Shown in pieces: positions 17,451 to 26,544 of a stretch of 64,000 nucleotides of DNA. This stretch comes from Fortiea contorta PCC 7126 (GTDB lineage: Bacteria; Cyanobacteriota; Cyanobacteriia; Cyanobacteriales; Nostocaceae), in assembly GCF_000332295.1 (NCBI RefSeq), contig NZ_KB235930.1, positions 248,895 through 312,894 of the forward strand, in the 5' to 3' direction. The notes beneath the pieces are model-generated. The model made no database searches, had not been told where the DNA came from, and was given only the letters and a program-made list of their open reading frames with translations. Positions within the stretch are counted from its first letter, which is position 1, and the number at the start of each line of letters is the position of its first letter. A program made the translations under genes and the position numbers.

Positions 17451-17478
17451 ACTTCAGACTTCAGACTTCAGATTTCAT
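17451..17478. repeat. STRR heptamer repeat (ACTTCAG) overlapping a gene 3' end
   Basis: Three ACTTCAG units and one degenerate unit. On the minus strand they read as the last codons (K-S-E-V) and the TGA stop of the histidine kinase gene ending at 17461. The heptamer is the complement of that at 5349-5369. Confidence 0.85.
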
Positions 17479-18906
17479 CTTTTCCAAATGCATAAAAATG
17501 GGAATTTGAATTAAAAACTCTGTGCCTTGGAGTGGTGTAGATGTGCATTTTAAATCGCCATGATGTTGGCTGATGATTTGATAGCTAATTGACATTCCTA
17601 AGCCTGTACCTGAGCCGACGGGTTTAGTTGTGAAAAATGGATCAAACATTTTTTCTTTGATATTTTCGGTCATACCACAGCCATTGTCTGTAATCCCAAT
17701 TACGACTTGATTATTATCTATAACTTCAGTTTGAATAATAATTTCTCCTTGGTAGGGAATTGATGCATCTTTATGCAGAGATGATAAGCCATCTATGGCA
17801 TCAATGGCGTTAGTCAGTATATTCATAAATACTTGATTTAATTGCCCAGGATAGCATTCAATTGCTGGTAATTTACCATAATTTTTAATAACTTGAATAT
17901 CGGGATTATCTGCATTTCCCTGCAGACGGCTTTTTAAAATTAACAATGTGCTATCAATACCTTCATGGATATCAACTGCTTTCATTTCTGCTTCATCTAG
18001 GCGCGAAAAATTTCGCAATGATACAACTATTTCGCTGATGCGGTCTGCCCCCATTTTCATTGAAGATAATATATTTCGTAAGTCTTTATTAATAAAATCC
18101 AGGTCGATTGTTTCGATAAATTCTTGAATTTCTACTTCTTGTTGAGGATATTTATCTTGATAAAGTGCAATGAGTTGTAGTAAATTTTCCACATATTCAT
18201 TAGCGATGATGCTATTACCATAAATAAAATTAACAGGGTTATTAATTTCATGGGCGACACCAGCGACTAATTGACCTAAAGAAGACATTTTTTCTGTTTG
18301 AATTAGTTGGGCTTGGGTGTTTGCGAGTTCTTTGAGAGCGGTTTCTAGTTGTGTGGCTTGTTCTTGGGCTTTGGTTGCAGTTATCAACGATTGTGTCATG
18401 GCTTGTTTTAATTCAAATGTTCTTTCCTCTACTCTAATTTCCAACTCAGCTTTAGCTTTTTTTAGGGCATTTTCGGCAATTTTTCGCTCATTAATTTCGG
18501 CTTTAAGCTGTTGGTTTGCTACTTCTAATTGGGCTGGACTGGGTAAAGCTAATGCTTGCGGAATTATCGGTACTAAAATAATAGCTGTGTACACAGAAAT
18601 TGCGGCTGTAATTGCTTTAATAGCACCGGATAACCAGTAGGTGGGATGCCATAATGTCCACACTTCCATAATGTGAGTTGTACCACAGGAGACGATGAAT
18701 GCACCAAATAGTAAGAGTATCCATTTAAATGGTAAATCTTCTCGTTTTTGGACGAAATAAACTAAGGTAATCGGAATCGAGTAATAGGCTAAAGTAATTA
18801 AGGAATCAGAGATGATGTGTAGCCATACCAAATTTGGTTTCCAAAGATAACAATGTCCGTGGGGAATAAAGAAGCCCTCAGCGAAAAAGCTTTGTAAAAA
18901 TTCCAT
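17461..18906 (-). CDS. Histidine kinase with ethylene-receptor-like membrane sensor
   Basis: 481 aa. Three N-terminal membrane helices (~25-50, 60-82, 92-115) match the ethylene-binding domain of plant ETR1. With an offset of +9, all seven key residues are present: Asp34, Tyr41, Ile44, Pro45, Ile71 and the copper ligands Cys74 and His78 ([13 protein letters not shown]). A coiled coil (~125-205) leads straight to the kinase core: GVAHEINNP (phospho-acceptor His), [10 protein letters not shown] and GSGTGLGMS of the HATPase domain. There is no GAF or phytochrome domain, unlike Synechocystis Etr1 (slr1212), and no receiver. Likely an ethylene-responsive kinase; the response regulator is not adjacent. 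The last residues and stop come from an STRR repeat. Confidence 0.85.
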   Translation of the reverse strand: MEFLQSFFAEGFFIPHGHCYLWKPNLVWLHIISDSLITLAYYSIPITLVYFVQKREDLPFKWILLLFGAFIVSCGTTHIMEVWTLWHPTYWLSGAIKAITAAISVYTAIILVPIIPQALALPSPAQLEVANQQLKAEINERKIAENALKKAKAELEIRVEERTFELKQAMTQSLITATKAQEQATQLETALKELANTQAQLIQTEKMSSLGQLVAGVAHEINNPVNFIYGNSIIANEYVENLLQLIALYQDKYPQQEVEIQEFIETIDLDFINKDLRNILSSMKMGADRISEIVVSLRNFSRLDEAEMKAVDIHEGIDSTLLILKSRLQGNADNPDIQVIKNYGKLPAIECYPGQLNQVFMNILTNAIDAIDGLSSLHKDASIPYQGEIIIQTEVIDNNQVVIGITDNGCGMTENIKEKMFDPFFTTKPVGSGTGLGMSISYQIISQHHGDLKCTSTPLQGTEFLIQIPIFMHLEKMKSEV

Positions 18907-18930
18907 AGATTTACTGAGTTTAGTTTGTTG

Positions 18931-18958
18931 AGGGGTCAGGGGCTAGGGGTTAGGGGTT
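18931..18958. repeat. STRR heptamer repeat (AGGGGTT type)
   Basis: Four consecutive heptamers AGGGGTC, AGGGGCT, AGGGGTT, AGGGGTT in the 5' region of the ethylene-receptor-like kinase gene. Related degenerate units occur near 20866 and 17345. Confidence 0.8.
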
Positions 18959-19000
18959 ATATTTGAGTGGTGAAAATGATTTTGCAAGATACTAAAATTT

Positions 19001-19032
19001 TGTAGAGACGAAGCAAAAGCAAAGTCTCTACA
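19001..19032. terminator. Hairpin downstream of the MsbA-like gene
   Basis: TGTAGAGAC pairs with GTCTCTACA (9 bp, 14-base loop), 53 bases after the stop of the minus-strand ABC exporter. The same GTAGAGAC/GTCTCTAC stem is a frequent dispersed repeat in these genomes; degenerate relatives occur near 3085 and 48440. Confidence 0.45.
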
Positions 19033-19085
19033 TGCAGATTAATTCTGAATTTTGAATTCAGCATTCTTGTTTGACACAAAAAATT

Positions 19086-20837
19086 TTAACGCAGTAGTTC
19101 TTCTACTTGATGTTGGCTCCACAAGTTTCTGTAAAACCCTGCTTGTTGCAAAAGTTCTCCATGAGTTCCCATTTGGACAATTTGACCTTTGTCCATCACA
19201 AAAATTCTGTCGGCGGTGGCTGCGGCGGATAATTGATGGGTGATAAAAATGATAGTTTTGCGCTGGACGCCTTGGGCAAGATTTTTGAGAATTTGTGTGG
19301 CGGTTTGATTATCGACGCTGGAGAGGGCGTCATCCAATATTAATATGGGAGCATCGATGAGCATGGCTCTAGCGAGGGAGGTACGTTGACGCTGACCACC
19401 AGAAAGAGTGATGCCACGTTCTCCGACTATGGTTTCATATTGTTGGGGAAAGTTTTGGATTTCTGGGTGAATTTGGGATAATTGGGCGACAGCTTCAACG
19501 TCTTGTTGTTCACTCACGGGGTCGCCGTAACGGATATTATTTTTGATAGTGGTGCTGAAAAGAAAGCTGTCTTGGGGAACATAGGCGATCGCACCTCTTA
19601 AATCTGCCAATGCTATGTTGGTAATATCAAAATCGTCTAAATATAACTGTCCTGGTTCAATATCTAACAGTCGGGGTAGGGCGTTGGCTAGAGTAGATTT
19701 CCCGGAACCAATCGCCCCGACAATTGCTACTGTTTCCCCAGGATTAATAGTAAAGTTAACATCAGCGATCGCTGGTTTCGCTGCACCTGGGTAAGTATAG
19801 CTGAAGTTTTTCGCGCTCAATTTCCCTTTTACTTCCGACTGGGGAAGATGTATAACTTCCTGATCATCCGCAATTTTTGGTGTCACCGCCAGAATCGATT
19901 CTAAGCGGTCAATGCTCACCTCGCCCCGTTGGTAGGTGGTGATGGTGAATCCTAACAAAGCGGTGGGAAAAACTAACCGCTCTACATAAATTAATAGCGC
20001 CAGACAGTCACCTACAGCTAAAGTTCCGGCAGAAATTCGCGCCGCTCCTAACCAAATAATCACCAAGGAACTGACACTAGCTAATCCACCAATCAGGGGA
20101 AAGAGAGTATTGCGGCTTTTGGCTAATTCCAAGTTAGCCGCTAATAACTGCTGATTTTTCTGGGCGAAGGCTCGACGCTCATTTTCTTCTTGGGCGTAGA
20201 TTTTAATCAGAGCAATACCGCTGATATCTTCTTGAATTAATTCACTCATATCAGAGAGTTGCTCTTGCACTGCTGTTTGTTGTCGGCGGAGGCGGTTGCT
20301 AAATAGATGCACTAACAAGAACATCAAGGGATATACTGCCAGAGCCGCTAGTGTCAAATCCACATTAATCGCCAACATCACAGGTACTGTCAGCGCATAG
20401 GCAAAGAACGTATTTGCTAAACTCAGTACGGCGAAACCTAACAACCGCTTGACATTTTCGACATCACTGGTGGCGCGACTAATTAAATCGCCCACAGTAT
20501 TAGTGGCAAAATAAGACGGCTCCAGTTTCAGTAGGTGTTGAAAAATTTGCTGTTTGAGATCAAATTCTACCTGGCGTCCCACTCCAAATATCCACAGGCG
20601 CGAAGCCATACGGATAAAAAACATCGCCGAACTGAGCAACATAATAATTACTACAGAATTTAGTAATTGTTGCCAGTTGAAAGTTTTTGAAAGTTGATCA
20701 ACACCAGCGCGAATCAACCAGGGTATATAAATACCAATAGCATTAACAGAGAATAAAGCGATAATGCCAAAGGCTGTTTCGTGCCAGTGTGGGCGGAGGT
20801 AAGCACCGAGTTGAGCAAGACGTCGAGATTTCGCCAT
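19086..20837 (-). CDS. MsbA-like ABC exporter (fused membrane and ATPase domains)
   Basis: 583 aa, one half-transporter. Six membrane helices in residues 1-310, then the ATPase with Walker A GAIGSGKST, signature LSGGQRQR, Walker B ILILDDALSS and an H-loop in TIIFITHQL. It would work as a homodimer or with a second half exporting lipids, lipopolysaccharide or drugs; the substrate is not evident. In the Walker A motif the usual GxTGSGKS Thr is Ile, which is tolerated in the family. ATG at 20837. The neighbour 20986-21717 is co-oriented but about 150 bases away. Confidence 0.88.
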   Translation of the reverse strand: MAKSRRLAQLGAYLRPHWHETAFGIIALFSVNAIGIYIPWLIRAGVDQLSKTFNWQQLLNSVVIIMLLSSAMFFIRMASRLWIFGVGRQVEFDLKQQIFQHLLKLEPSYFATNTVGDLISRATSDVENVKRLLGFAVLSLANTFFAYALTVPVMLAINVDLTLAALAVYPLMFLLVHLFSNRLRRQQTAVQEQLSDMSELIQEDISGIALIKIYAQEENERRAFAQKNQQLLAANLELAKSRNTLFPLIGGLASVSSLVIIWLGAARISAGTLAVGDCLALLIYVERLVFPTALLGFTITTYQRGEVSIDRLESILAVTPKIADDQEVIHLPQSEVKGKLSAKNFSYTYPGAAKPAIADVNFTINPGETVAIVGAIGSGKSTLANALPRLLDIEPGQLYLDDFDITNIALADLRGAIAYVPQDSFLFSTTIKNNIRYGDPVSEQQDVEAVAQLSQIHPEIQNFPQQYETIVGERGITLSGGQRQRTSLARAMLIDAPILILDDALSSVDNQTATQILKNLAQGVQRKTIIFITHQLSAAATADRIFVMDKGQIVQMGTHGELLQQAGFYRNLWSQHQVEELLR

Positions 20838-20985
20838 TGAAAAACAGTGAAAAGTTAAGGGTGTAGGAGTCAGGGGCTGGGAGTTAGGGGTAATGAGTTT
20901 TTTCCTCTTCCCCGAACGCCCTTACCCCATTTCCAAAAACTCCATCCGCAAGGGTATGAAGCTTTTAATCTTTTGCACCTGATGA

Positions 20986-21717
20986 TTAACGACCACGCAA
21001 GAAACCATAAATCTGACTCAAATAACTGTCCCAAACTTGGGTTGTGAGCTGTAGTGTTTCTGCATTGGGTACGAAGTCTTCAGGTCTTAACCCCCGTGTC
21101 CGAATTTCTTGCGGATTTTGGAGGAGGTAAGGAGGAACTGTCACTTTCAGGGAATTGAAGGACAGAGTAACTTGATTGAGACTTGTAGATGGGAGGATTT
21201 TATCTCCCGCGATATCAGAAATGCTGTTGACTGGGTTTGCCGTACTTAATGCTACCAAAGTTCCAGGGGTAGGAGCTGCCTGCTCGACAGCAGACGCTAG
21301 CTGGAAATTGGGGACGACTTGTTGAGTGACTAATTGTGGTTCACTGATCATAGCGACGGGCGACCTAACTAAAAAATAAGCGATCGCCGGCGTACTTGAT
21401 AGCATTAAAATAGCCAGTGCCCACCCCAGCAAATATCCCCCAGGGCCGTCTATTCCGCCACCTTTAATCCTTTGAGCCGCAAAAATCAACAAAAGCACCG
21501 ACGCACCCAAAGGCTTGAGGGGAAAAGATATCAGTCGCCACAAAGACAACACTGCTGGGTCATTTGGATTGACAAACGCCAGCAATAAAATGACGAATAA
21601 CACTCCCAAAACCACTCGCCCCAAAAAAGTCCCCTTGGGATAGAACCTCTGGAACAGAGAGTATGCGATAGTGCCAATCAACAGCCACACTAGTATCAGG
21701 GTCAGTGTTCTAAACAT
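20986..21717 (-). CDS. Conserved cyanobacterial membrane protein, unknown function
   Basis: 243 aa. Four predicted membrane helices in the first half (about 4-22, 32-50, 66-82, 93-115), then a ~125-residue hydrophilic tail ending in TLQLTTQVWDSYLSQIYGFLRG. No catalytic motif is visible. It lies upstream of the MsbA-like exporter on the same strand, which is too weak an association for a role. ATG at 21717. The family looks cyanobacterium-specific to me, but I cannot name it. Confidence 0.7.
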   Translation of the reverse strand: MFRTLTLILVWLLIGTIAYSLFQRFYPKGTFLGRVVLGVLFVILLLAFVNPNDPAVLSLWRLISFPLKPLGASVLLLIFAAQRIKGGGIDGPGGYLLGWALAILMLSSTPAIAYFLVRSPVAMISEPQLVTQQVVPNFQLASAVEQAAPTPGTLVALSTANPVNSISDIAGDKILPSTSLNQVTLSFNSLKVTVPPYLLQNPQEIRTRGLRPEDFVPNAETLQLTTQVWDSYLSQIYGFLRGR

Positions 21718-21968
21718 AGATGAACTCTCAAATGTTCTGTTGCGGTCAGCCTAGAGGTTTCGGGGAGTCGATTTATTTGCGTGTCAAATTGTAATCGCAC
21801 CGTTACCTGACTTAAAATACATCAAACCTCACACCCAAAGACTACCGTCGTAGTGATTTTAGTGCAATTTTTCGCCAGTGCGTCTATATATTTGCAATTT
21901 TCCAGATGAGTAATGAGGCACCCGTAAATTAAATTAATTGAGTAGTTGACAATTCACAAGGAAAACCT

Positions 21969-22967
21969 ATGTCGCCCGTCAAGCCCACTATTTTAGTGAC
22001 AGGAGGAGCTGGATATATTGGTTCCCATACAGTTCTGGCTCTGTCACGCGCTGGTTATCACGTAGTTATCCTGGATAATTTGGTCTATGGACACCAGGAT
22101 TTAGTGGAAAAAGTATTGCAGGTGGAACTAATAATAGGCGATACTGCCGATCGCGCTTTGTTGGATCATCTGTTTCAAACCCGCGATATTGCCGCAGTCA
22201 TGCACTTTTCGGCTTATGCTTACGTGGGTGAGTCGGTTTCCGACCCGGCTAAATATTACCGCAATAATGTGATGGGGACGCTGACGCTATTGGAAGCGAT
22301 GGTAGCGGCTTCTGTAAAGAAATTTGTTTTTTCTTCTACTTGTGCTACTTATGGTGTACCGGAAATTATCCCCATTCCCGAAAATCATCCCCAAAATCCC
22401 ATTAATCCTTATGGTGCGACCAAGTTGATGGTGGAGCGGATTTTGGCTGATTTTGATGTCGCTTATGATTTCAAGTCAGTGCGCTTCCGTTATTTTAATG
22501 CTGCAGGCGCTGATCCCAATGGTTTATTAGGTGAAGACCACAACCCAGAAACTCACTTGATTCCTTTAGTCTTGCAGACTGCTTTAGGTAAACGCAAATC
22601 AATTTCTATTTTTGGTACTGACTACCCCACCCCTGATGGTACCTGTATTCGTGATTATATTCATGTCAGTGACTTAGCAGACGCTCATATTTTAGGTTTG
22701 GAATATTTATTAAAGGGTGGCGATAGTGAAGTCTTCAACTTGGGCAATGGTCAAGGCTTCTCAGTCAGAGAAGTGATTGCAGCTGCTCAACATGTTACCG
22801 GAATTGATATCCCAGTGCAAGAATGCGATCGCCGTCCCGGAGATCCCCCAGCTTTAATTGGTAGTGGTGAGAAAGCTAGAAAAATTCTCGGTTGGCTACC
22901 CCAATATCCAGACATTAAGGATATTGTCGTCCATGCTTGGCAATGGCATCAACAGCGCCATCAATAA
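21969..22967 (+). CDS. galE: UDP-glucose 4-epimerase
   Basis: 332 aa, usual GalE length. The NAD-binding GGAGYIGSH motif is at residues 12-20; SSTCATYG and the catalytic YxxxK (NPYGATK) of extended short-chain dehydrogenases are present, followed by RYFNAAGADP and a C-terminal substrate loop (DGTCIRDYIHV). It interconverts UDP-glucose and UDP-galactose, feeding galactosyl groups into lipopolysaccharide, exopolysaccharide and galactolipid synthesis. ATG at 21969 with an aaGGAaa upstream. Monocistronic. Confidence 0.95.
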   Translation: MSPVKPTILVTGGAGYIGSHTVLALSRAGYHVVILDNLVYGHQDLVEKVLQVELIIGDTADRALLDHLFQTRDIAAVMHFSAYAYVGESVSDPAKYYRNNVMGTLTLLEAMVAASVKKFVFSSTCATYGVPEIIPIPENHPQNPINPYGATKLMVERILADFDVAYDFKSVRFRYFNAAGADPNGLLGEDHNPETHLIPLVLQTALGKRKSISIFGTDYPTPDGTCIRDYIHVSDLADAHILGLEYLLKGGDSEVFNLGNGQGFSVREVIAAAQHVTGIDIPVQECDRRPGDPPALIGSGEKARKILGWLPQYPDIKDIVVHAWQWHQQRHQ

Positions 22968-23076
22968 TTGATTGAGGAATAGGGAGTAGGTAAATTATCC
23001 TCTCCCTATCTCCCCATTACTCTCAAAAGCTACAAGCGAATTATCAAAAAAACCTCCGCGACGCCAGTTGCTTCAA

Positions 23077-23091
23077 CGGGGGTAACCCCCG
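23077..23091. terminator. GC-rich palindrome between convergent genes
   Basis: CGGGGGTAACCCCCG lies inside a ~110-base stretch (23045-23155) with a composition typical of repeated cyanobacterial intergenic DNA (GCGTACCTTTGCGTTAAAA). It sits between the ends of galE and the minus-strand gene at 23175, so it could end transcription from both sides. Confidence 0.4.
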
Positions 23092-23174
23092 CAACGCACT
23101 GCCTCGGAAACCCGCGCACGCAAGTTCTCTCCGCGTACCTTTGCGTTAAAAAAATCTATTAATTCCCGCTATGC

Positions 23175-23795
23175 TCATTGCCTATTTTCATTCTTCACGC
23201 CCTTGAGTACCATAAACAAACCGCCGATGATGGGTACAGTTAAAAGAGCGATCGCCCACAATGGCAATTGTCGAGATGAATTCTCTTGCTCATTGTTGAC
23301 ATTTGGCGAATTTTGTGCAGTAGAGTCTACAGCTGCGCCAGCGGCTACTGTGACTTGAAAGTTGAACTTAAAGGGTGAGAAATTTGCTCCTGATGCAGGT
23401 TTACCAGTTAGTTGTAGTTGATAAATTCCGGGTTTAGGAAAGGTAATTTCTGTCCCTGGGATACCTTGATAGCGTTCTGCGACTACAGGTTTTAAAGTTG
23501 GTGACAGTAGCGCCGGCTCTTTTGGGGTGTGGGGTTCGGCATAAACTGCCAATTGACAATTACAATCTTTGAGGGGAATGGCTTTTCCACCTCTGCGAGT
23601 GAGAGCAAACCAAGTTTTAGCACTTTCCCCGGAGCGGGGTTGATCATTCGGTTCAATATGTATAGTAGCACCAACATCTGCGGCTGTTTTCACTTTATGA
23701 GCAACTGCACTGTCAACACCAGCAATGAAAATACCAGATGTCAACAGCATCACAAAACCAAGAGCAGATTTACCGCGACTTACTTGGGGGAACAT
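23175..23795 (-). CDS. Periplasmic domain protein with N-terminal signal and C-terminal anchor
   Basis: 206 aa. Signal peptide in residues 1-32 (cut after VDSAVA), a beta-rich domain of ~130 residues containing a CNC motif (LKDCNCQLAVYAEP) and a typical PKPGIYQLQLTGKP strand, a linker rich in Asn/Gln/Ser, and a C-terminal membrane helix (PLWAIALLTVPIIGGLFMVL) with a basic tail. Its start overlaps the end of the upstream TauE/ferric-reductase-like gene by 26 bases, so the two are translationally coupled and probably work together. A role in metal or redox handling at the outer face of the membrane is inference only. Confidence 0.7.
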   Translation of the reverse strand: MFPQVSRGKSALGFVMLLTSGIFIAGVDSAVAHKVKTAADVGATIHIEPNDQPRSGESAKTWFALTRRGGKAIPLKDCNCQLAVYAEPHTPKEPALLSPTLKPVVAERYQGIPGTEITFPKPGIYQLQLTGKPASGANFSPFKFNFQVTVAAGAAVDSTAQNSPNVNNEQENSSRQLPLWAIALLTVPIIGGLFMVLKGVKNENRQ

Positions 23796-24996
23796 AAAAC
23801 TTTTCTAGAGTTAATTTTGACCAAAACCAGCGCCAACGCACCAGCAAGACACCGAGGGTAACAACTCCCATCAACGCAGCGGCTAATTTATTCCCCCAAG
23901 TTAATTGTAAGGAACCCAAGTAATGGGAACCAATCAGCAGAGCATGAACGGCACTCAAGAGCAAAGCTGGTACACTCAATAAATGAATTTGTCGCCAATA
24001 TTTACCCAAAGATTTCTGCAATGAGTCGAAACTCGTGGCAGCAGCTGGAGTCATTAAGATCAATGCTATAACACCTGCAGCCATGCCCCACTGAAATTCT
24101 GGTGGTAAGAACACGAAAGCAGCAATATTCCATTGCAAAGCATGTTCAATCATGTGGGTGGTGTGAACCACTGATAACACAAAAGCCCCCACCCCCAGAA
24201 CACGACGATAACGCAGCGGTGCAGCCCAAAAATTGCTGATGGGGCGAGCAATCAAGGATAATATTAAACAAGTTAGGGCAGCGTGTCCGGTATAATCAAC
24301 CATGGTGTCGCCAGTCCGCAACAGGGTGATGATGCCAATGATTAACGTTACCCATCCACCCAAGCGAAATAATTGGCTGCGTCTATCTTGACTGACTAAA
24401 GATGCAGTGACGCCTACACCTAACATTGTCGGTAGTGTTCCCAAGCCAAAAGCTAGCATGGTGGCTGCACTCATAACTACACTTCCAGTTTCCGCAGCTT
24501 TAATTTGAGCAGCATACAAAAAACCACAAGGCATTAAACCCCAAGTTACACCTAAGAGTGCTGGCGTCCACCACCGAGTTTGTAAGGAAAGTTTGACCAT
24601 GCCTGTGCTCAGGCGATCGTGTAAACTTTTTTGTAGGAATGGATGTAAAAGAGGAATTCGTGGTAGAAGTTTGGGGCTGACTTGTCCTAGCCCAAACCAA
24701 ATCAGCATCACACCAGTAATAATCGCCATCCAACGGCGCAAGTCGCTACCAACACCCGCTAGATATCCACTTTCTAATAAGACTGCACCGAGTGTACCAA
24801 TACCCGCGCCAACTAGAGCATAACTCAACAGTCGCCCCAGATTTAACAACAGGTGAAATTTCAGTTGTTGTCGCCAATCAGGCGTTTTCTGCTGATGGGA
24901 CAAAGAAAACGCCATTGTCAAGGGGCTACACATGCCTAAGCAATGACCGAAACTTCCCAGAAACCCCAGGAGCATGATTAGCGATAAATCTAGCAT
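23770..24996 (-). CDS. TauE/SafE (UreH-like) transporter fused to a ferric-reductase-like membrane domain
   Basis: 408 aa, polytopic, about 12 helices. The N-terminal half has the COG2836 signature: HCLGMCSPL near residue 18 (a CxxxC pair), repeated-fold helices and LMPCGFLY. The second half (from ~225) has helices with histidines in positions suggesting haem ligation (YTGHAAL, VVHTTHMIEHAL, QIHLL, SAVHALLIGSH), as in ferric-reductase-like/YedZ domains. Family members serve metal (copper, cobalt, nickel) or sulphur-compound transport. Fusion with a haem-type domain suggests coupling of metal transport to reduction, but this is inference. Overlaps the next gene by 26 bases. Confidence 0.75.
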   Translation of the reverse strand: MLDLSLIMLLGFLGSFGHCLGMCSPLTMAFSLSHQQKTPDWRQQLKFHLLLNLGRLLSYALVGAGIGTLGAVLLESGYLAGVGSDLRRWMAIITGVMLIWFGLGQVSPKLLPRIPLLHPFLQKSLHDRLSTGMVKLSLQTRWWTPALLGVTWGLMPCGFLYAAQIKAAETGSVVMSAATMLAFGLGTLPTMLGVGVTASLVSQDRRSQLFRLGGWVTLIIGIITLLRTGDTMVDYTGHAALTCLILSLIARPISNFWAAPLRYRRVLGVGAFVLSVVHTTHMIEHALQWNIAAFVFLPPEFQWGMAAGVIALILMTPAAATSFDSLQKSLGKYWRQIHLLSVPALLLSAVHALLIGSHYLGSLQLTWGNKLAAALMGVVTLGVLLVRWRWFWSKLTLEKFYVPPSKSR

Positions 24997-25145
24997 AGAT
25001 TAGGGGGTTGGGGAACAGTTGGTGACAGGTATATCAGTATTTAAAGTTCCTCACAAGGAACTTTAGGTGAAATTGCGGTATCTGTCAAAAGACAAGCTGT
25101 CACAGATAGCGATCGCGTTAATCTAAAATCGGATAAGCAGGATAA

Positions 25146-26129
25146 ATGCAGATGGGAAAATGGATTTGGCTAGTGCTATTGGTTTTAGTAGTAGTTGTGG
25201 GGTTAGGTAGCAGGGGGAGCACGTTTTTTCCCCAAGCGCTCTCACCAGAAATTGTCCAAAGTGTCCCCACACAAAAGCCCCAACTGCAGCCAATGCAGAA
25301 TCAGCTACAAGTTTCTGCCGAGAGACTATTTAATCATGTGCAAAAGTTGGATTTTCAGCGCTATACGTTGAAAGAGCGATCGCTAACTCGCAAATATATC
25401 ACAACGGAACTGCAAAAATTCGGCTGGAAGCCAAAGTTAGAAAAGTTTTCCCATGGTGTCAATATCTTTGCTGAACGCCAGGGGACAGATCAAGCTGCAG
25501 GTGCAATTCTCCTCGCAGCCCATTATGATACAGTCGCCAATTCTCCCGGTGCTGATGATAATGCTAGCGGTATCGCCGTCATCCTGGAAATTGCGCGGCT
25601 TCTGGGTGCAAATTCTCCACCCCGGACTTTGCAGTTGGCGTTTTTTGACCAAGAAGAAGCCGGGCTTTTAGGTAGTAAAGCTTTTGTCACCAATACAGCC
25701 CATTTAAAAAATCTGCGTGGGGCGATCGTCTTGGATATGGTAGGCTATGCATGTCACAAAGTCGGTTGTCAACAGTATCCCGCCGCTTTACCTGTAACAC
25801 CCCCCACGAAGCAAGGCGATTTCCTCGCAGTCGTGGGCGATACAGAACACTTACCCTTGCTGAACACCTTCCAAACCGCCAACACCGCAGATTTACCACC
25901 AGTCTTAACAGTCCCGATTCCTTTGAAAGGCTTGCTCACACCAGACACCTTGCGGAGTGACCACGCTCCTTTCTGGTATCAAGGCGTGGGTGCTGTATTG
26001 GTCACGGATACAGCTAATCTGCGTACTCCCTATTACCATCAACCAACTGATACACCCGCAACTATAGACCGTCCTTTTTTTGTGGGTGCAGCACAGATTG
26101 TTCTCAATGCGACAATTAAATTATTATAG
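25146..26129 (+). CDS. M28-family zinc aminopeptidase, membrane-anchored or secreted
   Basis: 327 aa. Residues ~5-22 form a hydrophobic signal anchor. Two-zinc site of M28 enzymes: His126 and Asp128 in AAHYDTV, Asp138 in GADDNASG, Glu170-Glu171 in FFDQEEAG, Asp197 in VLDMVGYA and a C-terminal His in SDHAPFW. These enzymes remove N-terminal residues from peptides or act as glutaminyl cyclases. AGGA lies 3 bases before the ATG at 25146 and 9 bases before a second in-frame ATG at 25152, so the latter may be the true start. Acts outside the cytoplasm. Confidence 0.88.
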   Translation: MQMGKWIWLVLLVLVVVVGLGSRGSTFFPQALSPEIVQSVPTQKPQLQPMQNQLQVSAERLFNHVQKLDFQRYTLKERSLTRKYITTELQKFGWKPKLEKFSHGVNIFAERQGTDQAAGAILLAAHYDTVANSPGADDNASGIAVILEIARLLGANSPPRTLQLAFFDQEEAGLLGSKAFVTNTAHLKNLRGAIVLDMVGYACHKVGCQQYPAALPVTPPTKQGDFLAVVGDTEHLPLLNTFQTANTADLPPVLTVPIPLKGLLTPDTLRSDHAPFWYQGVGAVLVTDTANLRTPYYHQPTDTPATIDRPFFVGAAQIVLNATIKLL

Positions 26130-26162
26130 CAATTCTCGGTCATATGAGGTACACAGTCGTAA

Positions 26163-26385
26163 GGGCACGGCACCGCCCATTAGTGTCAACTTAACGTGAA
26201 ACCCTTGTCAAAACTCGATTTTGGATTCACTCACTTACCATGACAATCCGCGTTACCCCACCCCGGCTTTGCTGGCGCAAAACCTCCCCTCCCCTTAGCA
26301 AGGAGAGGGGACGAAGGGGTGGGGTAAAACGCCTGGGGGACAAAGGTTTTAGCTTAAGTTGACACCAATGGGCACCGCCGTGCCC
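26163..26385. mobile_element. 223-bp MITE-like element with nested inverted repeats
   Basis: Ends GGGCACGGC (26163-26171) and GCCGTGCCC (26377-26385). The inverted arms continue inward for about 45 bases with few mismatches; a 20-base stretch spanning GCCCATT.GTGTCAACTTAA has a single mismatch. The core holds a further 12-bp stem (TTACCCCACCCC/GGGGTGGGGTAA) around a CCCCTCCCCTT/AAGGAGAGGGG hairpin. It has no coding capacity, so it would be a non-autonomous element or large folded RNA. It occupies most of the gap between the M28 gene and the gene at 26545. Confidence 0.7.
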
Positions 26386-26544
26386 CTAGAGGCGACGATA
26401 TAATGTTGTACCGCATCTGAATGGGAACCGCTATAAAGAATAGTAACGAGTGAAACAGGATTACTTATGAAAATTAAACCTCTTGCAAAAGTACCTTTTC
26501 TGCTCTCTGTTCCCTGTTAAGAGTTCCCGACTTCTGTAAGAAGT

